DNA of 64,000 nucleotides from DIGJ01 sp041821315 (GTDB taxonomy: Bacteria > Bacillota > Clostridia > Lachnospirales > Lachnospiraceae): contig JBGUEO010000016.1 in the NCBI GenBank assembly GCA_041821315.1, positions 34,864-98,863 of the forward strand, in the 5' to 3' direction. The notes under the pieces are model-generated. The model searched no databases. It was not told where the DNA came from and saw only the letters and a program-made list of their open reading frames with translations. The translations under genes and the position numbers were made by a program. Below are positions 36,067 to 43,768 of this stretch, in pieces (within the stretch, counting starts at the first letter, position 1; each line of letters opens with the position of its first letter).

Positions 36067-36180
36067 ATTAGAAACCTCCAATCTGTATCCCATTATATTC
36101 TTTTATCGGAATAATAACAAGAAAAAATAAGCTAATTTTATCGTATGTTAACTTCCAGAAATTTTGACACTCAAAAATTT

Positions 36181-36221
36181 AATGCCCATGATTGATAACT
36201 ATCATATCAGTCATGGACATT
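36181..36221. terminator. strong hairpin, probable bidirectional terminator
   Basis: AATGCCCATGATTGATA and TATCAGTCATGGACATT pair at 14 of 17 positions around a 7-base loop, between the remnant gene ending at 36228 and the HTH gene. Confidence 0.5.
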
Positions 36222-36227
36222 TGTAGA

Positions 36228-36598
36228 TTAACCACACATAAATTCATCTAAATCCTCAAGTGCTTCTTTTAATTCTAAATTTTTTTCTCTTGAAATCAAT
36301 TGTGAAAGATGTATCATTTCCCAATCTTCTGGTTCACATTCCATATTGTATGAAAGTTCAATCAAATCCCACAGAAATGCTGCCTTTTTTGTCTTGGGAT
36401 GATTTCTACATAACTTTTGTCGCTCTTGATAACTGCGGTCATAAGTTCATCTTTTCGGAGTTCATTTCTGAGTTTAATCAACTCTGCCAATGTTTCCTTA
36501 TCAGCCTCATACTTTTTTTTAGATTTTTACAGAACGTCCTTTTGCTTTGCTATTTTTTCATCAAGCGATATCGTTGATGCTTTTCGTCCTCTTGCCAT
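36228..36598 (-). pseudogene. decayed small gene next to the transposase fragment
   Basis: AAGGAGG and ATG 36598 open MARGRKASTISLDEKIAKQK, which stops at 36527-36529 (TAA). The frame continues (KSKKKYEADKETLAEL, RNELRKDELMTAVIKSDKSY). A shift then leads into a second acidic stretch (AAFLWDLIELSYNMECEPED ... DLDEFMCG). At least two lesions are present. It follows the transposase stop by nine bases. Function unknown. Confidence 0.55.
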
Positions 36599-36607
36599 AG
36601 TGCCTCC

Positions 36608-37285
36608 TTATATTTTTACCACTAGTGTCTTAGGATTTAGTCTACTGCTAATTTCTTGAACCTTTTTCTTTATCTGAATTGCATCAATCCCAAATGCCTT
36701 CAGTATTGTCTTTTGATTCGCTGTAATGGCATGATCAAGTCTATATATACCATCAGCCTGTCGTATCATTTCTATTTTTTCAAGTTCTCTGATTGCATCT
36801 GGCACATTCATGAAGTTTGGCTGGCTCGTTAATCGTTCTCCCTCATCTTTGAGTTTTGTACACATACGATTCCTTATAATCAGAGCAACAAATGCGATTA
36901 GCATTTTCTCTTCCAATGCGTTGCCTGTGTAAACACGCATGCTACGATTTCCTAGAAACGACTTATCAGCTTTAAACAATTTCTCCGATGCATCTCTACT
37001 CTTGTATAGTTCCAAAGCTTCTTTTGCCGTCATCTCTGCAGATGTAATAATACTGAAGTATCCACACAGTTTTCGTTCTTCCTCTATAACAGAAGACTTT
37101 TCAATCGCACAGACAAAGCATTGATCCGGTTTTCCTTCATGATAGTATTCAAGGCTGAAGTACTTTTCATAAGATTTATCTATTACAACCTGATGACCTT
37201 CAAATTTTCTGAAATAAGCCGAAAGCTTGTCAATCTTACCCTCAAGCTGTTCCCTTTCCCCAGCTGCCTTTCCATAGCCATACAT
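36608..37285 (-). mobile_element. IS1634-type transposase, C-terminal fragment
   Basis: About 225 codons of a DDE transposase C-terminus (EERKLCGYFSIITSAEMTAKEALELYKSRD, abridged; NRMCTKLKDEG) of the IS1634/IS4-like group. The N-terminal half and left end are missing; the fragment stops where the second XRE copy begins, at shared bases AGCCATA. No terminal repeats can be paired. It is a dead insertion-sequence remnant that probably mediated the duplication. Confidence 0.75.
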
Positions 37286-38193
37286 GATCTACGAGGTATG
37301 ACTCAAAAAGAACTTGGTATCAAAGCTGGATTTTCAGCCGCTACTGCCGATGTTCGAATACGACAGTATGAAAGTCATAAAATGATTCCAAAAGAAGATA
37401 AGTTAAAAGAGATTGCTACTGCTCTAGATGTAGATGTAAGTGCACTTAAAGATTATGACATCTATTCTGATCTGAATCTGATGCAGATTTTATTTGAATT
37501 AGAGAAAATCATGGACTGGTAATAGAAAAAGAAGCTGATCGATATGTATTATCATTTGACGAGTCATACCCACTGTTTCGATACACTAACTATAAGCTCG
37601 ACAGCTGGTACCGAGCCAAATCACAACTTCTATCCTATTCAGAAGATTCGGGATATGATGATAAAGAATATTTACTTTGGAAATACAGATTTCCACTTGA
37701 TACTATGGAAATAGAGAACATGAATGCGACTAGAGTACAGGGAAAATACAAGCCATTTGTGAATAACACCTATAGCATAAAAAAGGTCAATGAATTCATT
37801 CTTTTATTTGAGAAATTAATTAGAAGTGGATTTGATATACAGATTGCTTCAGCTCCTGAAAGATCTGGGATTGGAACTTTTGTTTGCTGTGCCATATTTA
37901 AACATTCAGAATTGTTAGAAGCTACTGGCGAAGCAGCCAATGCTTATGCGGAGTATCTTTCCATGATAAACTACCTGGAGAAGTCAGGAATAGAGATTGA
38001 GAGGGAGACGAACTCTTTTGATGGTGAAACACTGTTAGGGGTTTATTTTTATAGTTCTGTGTTGTCCACTGCGCTCAATCATACGGTACGGGAAATAATT
38101 GCGGCATATAAAGCTGGGACATTAGATGATAAGATTATGCAAATGCAGTATAAGGATTCGCTGCAGACATTTAATGTGCCGATTGAAAAGTGA
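37277..38193 (+). pseudogene. XRE-family regulator copy 2, 5'-truncated
   Basis: Second copy of the gene at 27039-27979. It lacks the first 10 or so codons and the operator region and is joined to the transposase fragment. I find no difference between 37296-37706 and 27082-27492. Beyond that the copies differ at scattered sites. The -1 shift after EKIMDW (stop 37520-37522) is identical, and the downstream frame ends at 38193. Without its start it is unlikely to be expressed as a regulator. Confidence 0.75.
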
Positions 38194-38206
38194 TTCTTAG
38201 TAGAAG

Positions 38207-38242
38207 AACCCATCTAGTTAAAAATTTTGACTAGATGGGGTT
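38207..38242 (+). terminator. terminator after XRE copy 2
   Basis: CCCATCTAGT pairs with ACTAGATGGG around an 11-base loop, followed by TTTTGTCTTTT. It matches the position of the terminator after copy 1. Confidence 0.7.
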
Positions 38243-38325
38243 TTGTCTTTTCGAACTAGATTTGTAATACTGTATAATTTTTAGATTTTGTAAATCTTAG
38301 TTGTTTGCTCATAATCTGATATATA

Positions 38326-39021
38326 TTAAAATGGACATTTATCAAAATATCCGTTTTCTTTCCAATATTCAAAGGGATAATTTCCCTTGCCAACATATTT
38401 TTTTAAGATAAATTTATTTATCTGATACATAACTAATGAAGATATATAGGGTTTCTTCTTCTGTAAATAATAGAATCTTTGTGCAGCTTTGTGAAGTCTG
38501 TTTTCTTGTTTCTTTTGTTTCTCACCTGGCATCTTGTCCCATTTGTCCGTAAACATTCTTATTCCAAGTGAATATACACGATTAATCCCCCAGTTTTTTA
38601 AATACTTTTTAATAGGCTTGATTGCTGCCGTTGAGCCAGTTCCTGTTGATATTATAAAAGCCTTTTTACTGAATATTTCTTTTCGTGGTGCAACTGTTAG
38701 TGTTAAAAAGTCAAGATGATCCAATAGATTTTTCATACAGCCAGTCATGCTACAAGCACCATAATGAGGTGTTGCAAAAACAAGTGCGTCTGCATTCATT
38801 ATCTCTTGATATATTGGCTCAACATATTGGGTATGAGGACATTTATTATGAGGATTACTGAGACATAATTGACACCCCACGCAAAATTTAGGAATGGCAT
38901 CCAGCAAAAAAAACTCTGAATAAGAAACATCGCCGAGCCTTGACAATTCATCCATAAAACACATGGTTGCAATATATGTATTCCCTTTTCTTGGACTACC
39001 ATGAAAAACCACAACTTTCAT
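38326..39021 (-). CDS. flavodoxin-family NAD(P)H oxidoreductase
   Basis: 231 residues. It opens MKVVVFHGSPRKGNTY, the FMN phosphate loop of flavodoxin-like reductases. It then has a four-Cys stretch (CVGCQLCLSNPHNKC) and the FATPHYGACSMTGCMKNLLD segment typical of iron-sulphur flavoproteins. It probably reduces quinones, aromatics or nitro compounds. It stands alone within accessory DNA. Confidence 0.85.
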   Translation of the reverse strand: MKVVVFHGSPRKGNTYIATMCFMDELSRLGDVSYSEFFLLDAIPKFCVGCQLCLSNPHNKCPHTQYVEPIYQEIMNADALVFATPHYGACSMTGCMKNLLDHLDFLTLTVAPRKEIFSKKAFIISTGTGSTAAIKPIKKYLKNWGINRVYSLGIRMFTDKWDKMPGEKQKKQENRLHKAAQRFYYLQKKKPYISSLVMYQINKFILKKYVGKGNYPFEYWKENGYFDKCPF

Positions 39022-39164
39022 ACTGTACCTCCTCGTATAATATAAATACTCCCCTATTCCACAATGAAATTAGAGTCTGCAGAATAAGGACTATTTTTCT
39101 ACATAAACAATTATATATTACTATTCTTAAAAAACGTATCTCTTTTTCTAAATATTTTTAAATG

Positions 39165-39290
39165 TTCACCCCTGCCATTCGACATTATTATCCTATCGTG
39201 ATACTAAATTCTGCTGACATTTTGCTAACGTAAAAACTAGGAACCCTCTTATTTAGCGGGTTCCCATCGTTTTTAGGTCACTCAAACTCT
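39165..39290. repeat. integrase-flank repeat, copy B
   Basis: Partner of 32467-32588. It carries a perfect 7-base hairpin (GGAACCC, GGGTTCC) that would terminate the integrase transcript. With copy A it brackets 32.5-39.2 kb. Confidence 0.6.
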
Positions 39291-39411
39291 TGCTGGGCAT
39301 TTTGCCGCAGCTCATCAAATACTGATAAATAGCGGTTTCTGGTATATCTATTCCAGGAAATGTTACGCTTTCCGCATTGTCTTTCGTTCTTTTAGTAGCA
39401 GAATAGTAGCA
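39278..39411 (-). pseudogene. C-terminal remnant of a tyrosine integrase
   Basis: The minus strand encodes KRTKDNAESVTFPGIDIPET and, after a one-base slip, FDELRQNAQQEFE followed by TGA at 39278. This is the sort of end seen on phage/ICE-type integrases of Clostridia. The catalytic Arg/His/Tyr region is gone. The rest of 39022-39555 holds the repeat described separately and a GTGGCG/CGCCAC hairpin at 39519-39536. Confidence 0.5.
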
Positions 39412-39555
39412 GACTTTAAACTTCTAAAGATTGATATAATCTACTTTTTTATTATTCACTTGGCAGTTGTACTCAGTGGCTTACGAGTCACTGTTACGCT
39501 GCAAATATCACCATGCAATGTGGCGTCTTGTCGCCACTTTTGAAATGAGTTTGCT

Positions 39556-39921
39556 ATGAGCAATCAACATAAAAATCCAACCATAAGTTTCAGGGTAGCT
39601 GAATATGAACGAAAAGCTATTGAAGCACGCATCCTTGCCAGCGGTATGATGAAGAAAGATTACTTTGTTCGTTCCTGTATCTATAATCGAATCTGCGTTG
39701 TGGGCAAGAAAGAAACAATATATCCTTTGGTTCAAGTCCTAAGAAAATTATATCTTCAACTTTATACCATGCATACTGCTTTTACCAATGATGCTACGAA
39801 TACTCTTCCAACTTCCGAGGAAATCTCGGCACTTCAAACCGAATATGAGATTGCACTAAAAGCTATTATTGATATGCTTGATGGTGCCAAGTATCTTTGG
39901 AAAGGAGAACCTCATGAATGA
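39556..39921 (+). CDS. MobC-like plasmid mobilization protein
   Basis: 121 residues of the relaxosome accessory type: an N-terminal ribbon-helix-helix (ISFRVAEYERKAIEARILAS) and a helical tail. It normally helps a relaxase bind oriT. No relaxase follows; a DUF gene overlaps its end instead. A small stem-loop upstream (39519-39536) could belong to an old oriT. It is probably the relic of a second mobilization module. Confidence 0.7.
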   Translation: MSNQHKNPTISFRVAEYERKAIEARILASGMMKKDYFVRSCIYNRICVVGKKETIYPLVQVLRKLYLQLYTMHTAFTNDATNTLPTSEEISALQTEYEIALKAIIDMLDGAKYLWKGEPHE

Positions 39922-40165
39922 CTTTAACTTTCAATTTGCTATGTACAATCCAGTAACTGATACTGTGGAAGTTAATACTGGCACTGGTACTGCTCTCTTT
40001 GTCCGTTGCAAAGATTTTAATTCCACTGTCATGTTTGATGATCCAAATGATGTTGTTTATTTGTATCATCTGGCTGAGGAACAGCCACTGACATATGCTA
40101 AATTTGCATTATCTGATGATGGATTGCAGGAATATGTGGATGCTATGAATTGGTTTAATTACTAA
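39914..40165 (+). CDS. DUF6061-like small protein
   Basis: 83 residues (MNDFNFQFAMYNPVTDTVEV; AKFALSDDGLQEYVDAMNWF). ATG 39914 follows AAAGGAG and overlaps the stop of the MobC-like gene by eight bases. Similar small acidic proteins occur in mobile elements of Clostridia. The family name is a tentative recollection; function unknown. Confidence 0.5.
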   Translation: MNDFNFQFAMYNPVTDTVEVNTGTGTALFVRCKDFNSTVMFDDPNDVVYLYHLAEEQPLTYAKFALSDDGLQEYVDAMNWFNY

Positions 40166-40273
40166 AAACCATGTATTCCATATCAAAATAATTTCTCAAA
40201 TTATCACCTTTTATTTCATATATCGCTCGTTTTATTACACACATAAACGAGCGATATTCTATTAATCACAGTC

Positions 40274-40870
40274 CTACACGTTCCCATAAATCAGATTCAA
40301 TGCAAGTAGCGGTCCTTGTTCATAATCTTTATCTGGTCTTTCTTCTTTTATTTGTTTGAATTGTTTTAGAAGTAAGTCTGTATATTCTACCTTTTTCTTA
40401 ACTCCAAAAACAATGCACAATTCAGAGCGCGCATAGGGATTTCTTATTTCTGGGAATAAATTATAAAGTTGATCTGTATATTTCTCATCGACATTTGCCA
40501 ATAATATTGCTGTATTTTCTATAAAAACATCATGACCCGAGGTACTTATTCTTTTCAGAACCAATGGCATAATATTATCCTGGTAATCTATCGCCTTTTC
40601 TAATAGTAGACTGCTATTAGCTGGGTCTTTAATTTTTCTCATGTATAATACAATATCTTCTGCTTTGCACAAGTTCATAATATTTTCTTTTTCCGTTTGA
40701 TATTGTTCAAGTCTTGACTGTTCCATCGCCGGAACCACAACATCTGCGACTTGATTATTTAATTCTGATATTGTAAGAGTTATCATTCTAAAATGCGTTA
40801 GCATAGCCGTCGATAATTCATCTAACGGATTGTCTTTAAAAAAATTCTTTGGTAAATTGTTATTTTGCAT
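40274..40870 (-). CDS. small HEAT-like protein, last gene of the TOTE operon
   Basis: 198 residues, fully helical with repeat-like units (TAILLANVDEKYTDQLYNLF, YARSELCIVFGVKKKVEYTD). It starts 32 bases after the 590-residue gene and closes the four-gene minus-strand run headed by the primase-helicase. I recognise no domain. Its position suggests a co-produced accessory or regulatory subunit. Confidence 0.6.
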   Translation of the reverse strand: MQNNNLPKNFFKDNPLDELSTAMLTHFRMITLTISELNNQVADVVVPAMEQSRLEQYQTEKENIMNLCKAEDIVLYMRKIKDPANSSLLLEKAIDYQDNIMPLVLKRISTSGHDVFIENTAILLANVDEKYTDQLYNLFPEIRNPYARSELCIVFGVKKKVEYTDLLLKQFKQIKEERPDKDYEQGPLLALNLIYGNV

Positions 40871-40902
40871 ATAGCCTCCGTATTTTACATCTATTATTTC
40901 AC

Positions 40903-42675
40903 TTATTTACGTCCATCTTTCATTCCACAAGTTCTCAATTCTTTATGAAAGGCACTTCTTCTGGAATAGTTCTGTTTATACTCAAGCATTAATCGTTGTT
41001 TGCCATTCAAGACTCCTCTTGACTCCAAAACCTCACCCAATGCTGCAATATATTCCGCACATTCAAAATAATAATTTCTATGGTTTCCTTCCATAATGCC
41101 ATCCACCCTTTTTCTTACTAGCATTTCTATCCATTCCAAGTAAACTTGCTGTTCGCTTTCCGTCATGGGATGTAGTACCTTAGATCTGCAAAAGCTTTTC
41201 CAACAGTATTCCATGTCTGTTTCATTTATTTCAACTGAAACGCCTTGTCTGTATTCTCCTGTTGTAAATGCAACAGAAGACACAATTTTAGAAAGCATTG
41301 CCTTTCCACCTTCTGATAATTTTTCTTCGTTTATTAAAATCATTAAAAATGCGGCCAGTCCTTGTTTCATATAGGATGAACTCCATCCTAGTGCATCCTT
41401 ATAATTCATCCCATGATCTTTTATATATTTATATTCACCATTTAACAATGCAATCAAATAAGTATTATCAATATTTGGCGTATTTTCTTGCAAATCCATA
41501 GGTTTATCATAATATATATGCCGTTCCTTCACCTTCTTTAGCATATTATGATTAATATTTTGTAGATCTTCTTTCCATTCAGAAAAATCGTTACATTCCA
41601 TCATCATCCGAATATAATTAGCCACACGTGTGTCAGAGCGAAACGCTTCTAGCCAATATAGTTCAACTGCTTTGGTCACCTTATCCTTTTCATCCAGAAT
41701 AATATCTGCCACCAATAAAGCTATTCTACTTCTCACAAGATACTTTGTATCTATCTGTTTAAGTGCTTCATTCCCTATTGAAATCATTTCTTCCAAGCAA
41801 ATTTTATCACGATTTTCTTTTATGTATTTTTCATATAATCCAGGATGCTGCTCGTAATAAATTCGTGCATTGGAAAGCAAATTATCTGAATTATTCGAAA
41901 GTTCTATTGCCTCATCCAATAATTTTTGTGCAATATACGAATTTTTATTACCAAGATAAGCCGTCCAGATTGGAAGAAATTCATCAAATTCCAGTAATTC
42001 TTCCCCACACTGCATAATCTTCTCTATAGAAATATCCTTATCGCTTGCATTCTGTATCAAAACATAAAGGGCATCTGGTCTTTCATTCAGCGAATTTGCA
42101 TAATAGGTAAGATACAACGCATCCGTTACCAACATTTTATAATTTATTCGTGATAACTCATATTGTTCTAATTGTTCTATCCCAAGTGGTTCGTCCGAAT
42201 ACTCCTGATATTCACCTCCCACCATAATTTTAAGACCAATCAGCATTTCAGAAATTTCATATCCTTCTTCATACATTTCTTTATCTACACAGGTATGTAC
42301 AAATTTGCACGCGTCTTCTATAGTAGTTCCAATTCCTTCTGGATCTTCAAAGTTAAACTCATCTTCATCACTGTTGTACCAGTCATCATATTCTTCATTT
42401 AAATATCCAGACAAGCAGATTTCCCAGTTTTCAATTTTCGTCAATTTATCTTTGATTCTCTCATAATTATTTCTATCATCTTCCTTATACTCGTTCCGTA
42501 TATGCGAAGAATCTATCTCTTTATCACATATACACTTCTTTAGTCTGTTCAAAAAATCATCCCGAGAATTTTCAGGAAGCACTCTTGCAATGTCATGCAC
42601 AAAAGTTGTCAATTGTTTTTTTTCCATTGATTGAGACAAAGAATCAACGTCATTCAGAAATTTTGATAAATTCAT
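40903..42675 (-). CDS. alpha-solenoid (TPR-like) protein of the TOTE operon
   Basis: 590 residues, acidic, predicted to be nearly all helices in TPR-like pairs (AYLGNKNSYIAQKLLDEAIE; AVELYWLEAFRSDTRVANYI). An acidic loop lies near residues 95-115. The C-terminus (AEYIAALGEVLESRGVLNGK, then YSRRSAFHKELR) resembles ends of SWIM-zinc-finger-associated proteins. It starts 24 bases after the SEC-C gene. No enzyme motif is visible; a scaffold or target-binding role is inferred. Confidence 0.65.
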   Translation of the reverse strand: MNLSKFLNDVDSLSQSMEKKQLTTFVHDIARVLPENSRDDFLNRLKKCICDKEIDSSHIRNEYKEDDRNNYERIKDKLTKIENWEICLSGYLNEEYDDWYNSDEDEFNFEDPEGIGTTIEDACKFVHTCVDKEMYEEGYEISEMLIGLKIMVGGEYQEYSDEPLGIEQLEQYELSRINYKMLVTDALYLTYYANSLNERPDALYVLIQNASDKDISIEKIMQCGEELLEFDEFLPIWTAYLGNKNSYIAQKLLDEAIELSNNSDNLLSNARIYYEQHPGLYEKYIKENRDKICLEEMISIGNEALKQIDTKYLVRSRIALLVADIILDEKDKVTKAVELYWLEAFRSDTRVANYIRMMMECNDFSEWKEDLQNINHNMLKKVKERHIYYDKPMDLQENTPNIDNTYLIALLNGEYKYIKDHGMNYKDALGWSSSYMKQGLAAFLMILINEEKLSEGGKAMLSKIVSSVAFTTGEYRQGVSVEINETDMEYCWKSFCRSKVLHPMTESEQQVYLEWIEMLVRKRVDGIMEGNHRNYYFECAEYIAALGEVLESRGVLNGKQRLMLEYKQNYSRRSAFHKELRTCGMKDGRK

Positions 42676-42699
42676 CTGTAAGCCACCTTTCCGTATGCA

Positions 42700-43734
42700 T
42701 TATCTCCCACAGCATTTTTTATACTTCTTTCCACTTCCACATGGACATGCAGCGTTCGGATATATCTTTTCTGCTTTTACAACAGGTACCTGCTTTGGTG
42801 CTGTGAATTCATCAAAAATATCATCTTCTCCCAGTTCCCAATGTCTAAATGAATCCTCAAATTTATCCATTTGTTGCTGGTACCACTTACTTTCGTTATG
42901 TTTGCCAATATAGTCAGCTAGTTGTTTTGCACGCATAAATAGAACGGAATTGTCTGCATAACAAGCAACTCCCCAAGTTGCTCTTCTAACCACTGAGTAT
43001 GCTTTTTCTGCGTCTCCATTTTCAAAAAGAATCCAGCAAAAGCTATTGATTCCATTGCAGTTTTGTGGATCCATTGTCAGCCATTTTTCGTAGTGGCTGT
43101 AGGCTTCTTCTTTTTTATCTTCATAAAAAAGTGATTCGCCTATTCCACACAAGAAACAACTATCATCATCGTCTTGCCAGTCAAATATCTCTAGTACCTT
43201 TTGACAAAAAGTAATTCTCTCCTCATATTTTCTGGCATTTCCAAGTTCCATCTCATAATCCTGAAGCCAGCCATCTATTGCATAGACATAGTCTAGTTCT
43301 TCTATCAATACAATCAGCGGCTTTTTTTTGGATTGGTGTTGTATAACGGACTGGAATATTAACCATGCCTTTCCCCAAACTTTAAGTCCTTCTTCTGATT
43401 TCTGTTCGTCAAAGTACTCATATCCATCCTGTACAAGTTTATCCCATTCATCCCATTCCGTTTCTACATGATGGTCATCCTCAAAATCAATACATTGTTG
43501 AACCATCTCTTCAAGACTTTTTTGATACTTTGCTTCATCAAATGATTTTCCTACTTTAAGAATATCATAGATTTCCGTTAATGCTACTGCCCCTATTTTG
43601 TCTTTTGCCTCTGACTTTGAATATCCTGCATCTAACAATTTTTCATAACATTCCTTTGTGCAAGGTGGATCATTTGCCTTTAGTTGGTTATCTACTACTT
43701 CCAATATCATATTCTTTAACCGTAAATTTTCCAT
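42700..43734 (-). CDS. SEC-C zinc-motif protein with TPR-like body
   Basis: 344 residues: a helical TPR-like body (SLFYEDKKEEAYSHYEKWLT, AKQLADYIGKHNESKWY) and a C-terminal SEC-C zinc motif (CPCGSGKKYKKCCG). ATG 43734 follows GTAGGAG; the open frame extends upstream into the primase-helicase gene. It lies 34 bases after that gene. A close but broken paralog is fused to repA remnants at 25392-26242, so this gene type has been in the region twice. Confidence 0.75.
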   Translation of the reverse strand: MENLRLKNMILEVVDNQLKANDPPCTKECYEKLLDAGYSKSEAKDKIGAVALTEIYDILKVGKSFDEAKYQKSLEEMVQQCIDFEDDHHVETEWDEWDKLVQDGYEYFDEQKSEEGLKVWGKAWLIFQSVIQHQSKKKPLIVLIEELDYVYAIDGWLQDYEMELGNARKYEERITFCQKVLEIFDWQDDDDSCFLCGIGESLFYEDKKEEAYSHYEKWLTMDPQNCNGINSFCWILFENGDAEKAYSVVRRATWGVACYADNSVLFMRAKQLADYIGKHNESKWYQQQMDKFEDSFRHWELGEDDIFDEFTAPKQVPVVKAEKIYPNAACPCGSGKKYKKCCGR

Positions 43735-43768
43735 TGTTTTATCTCCTACACCTTTTATGTTCATCTTC

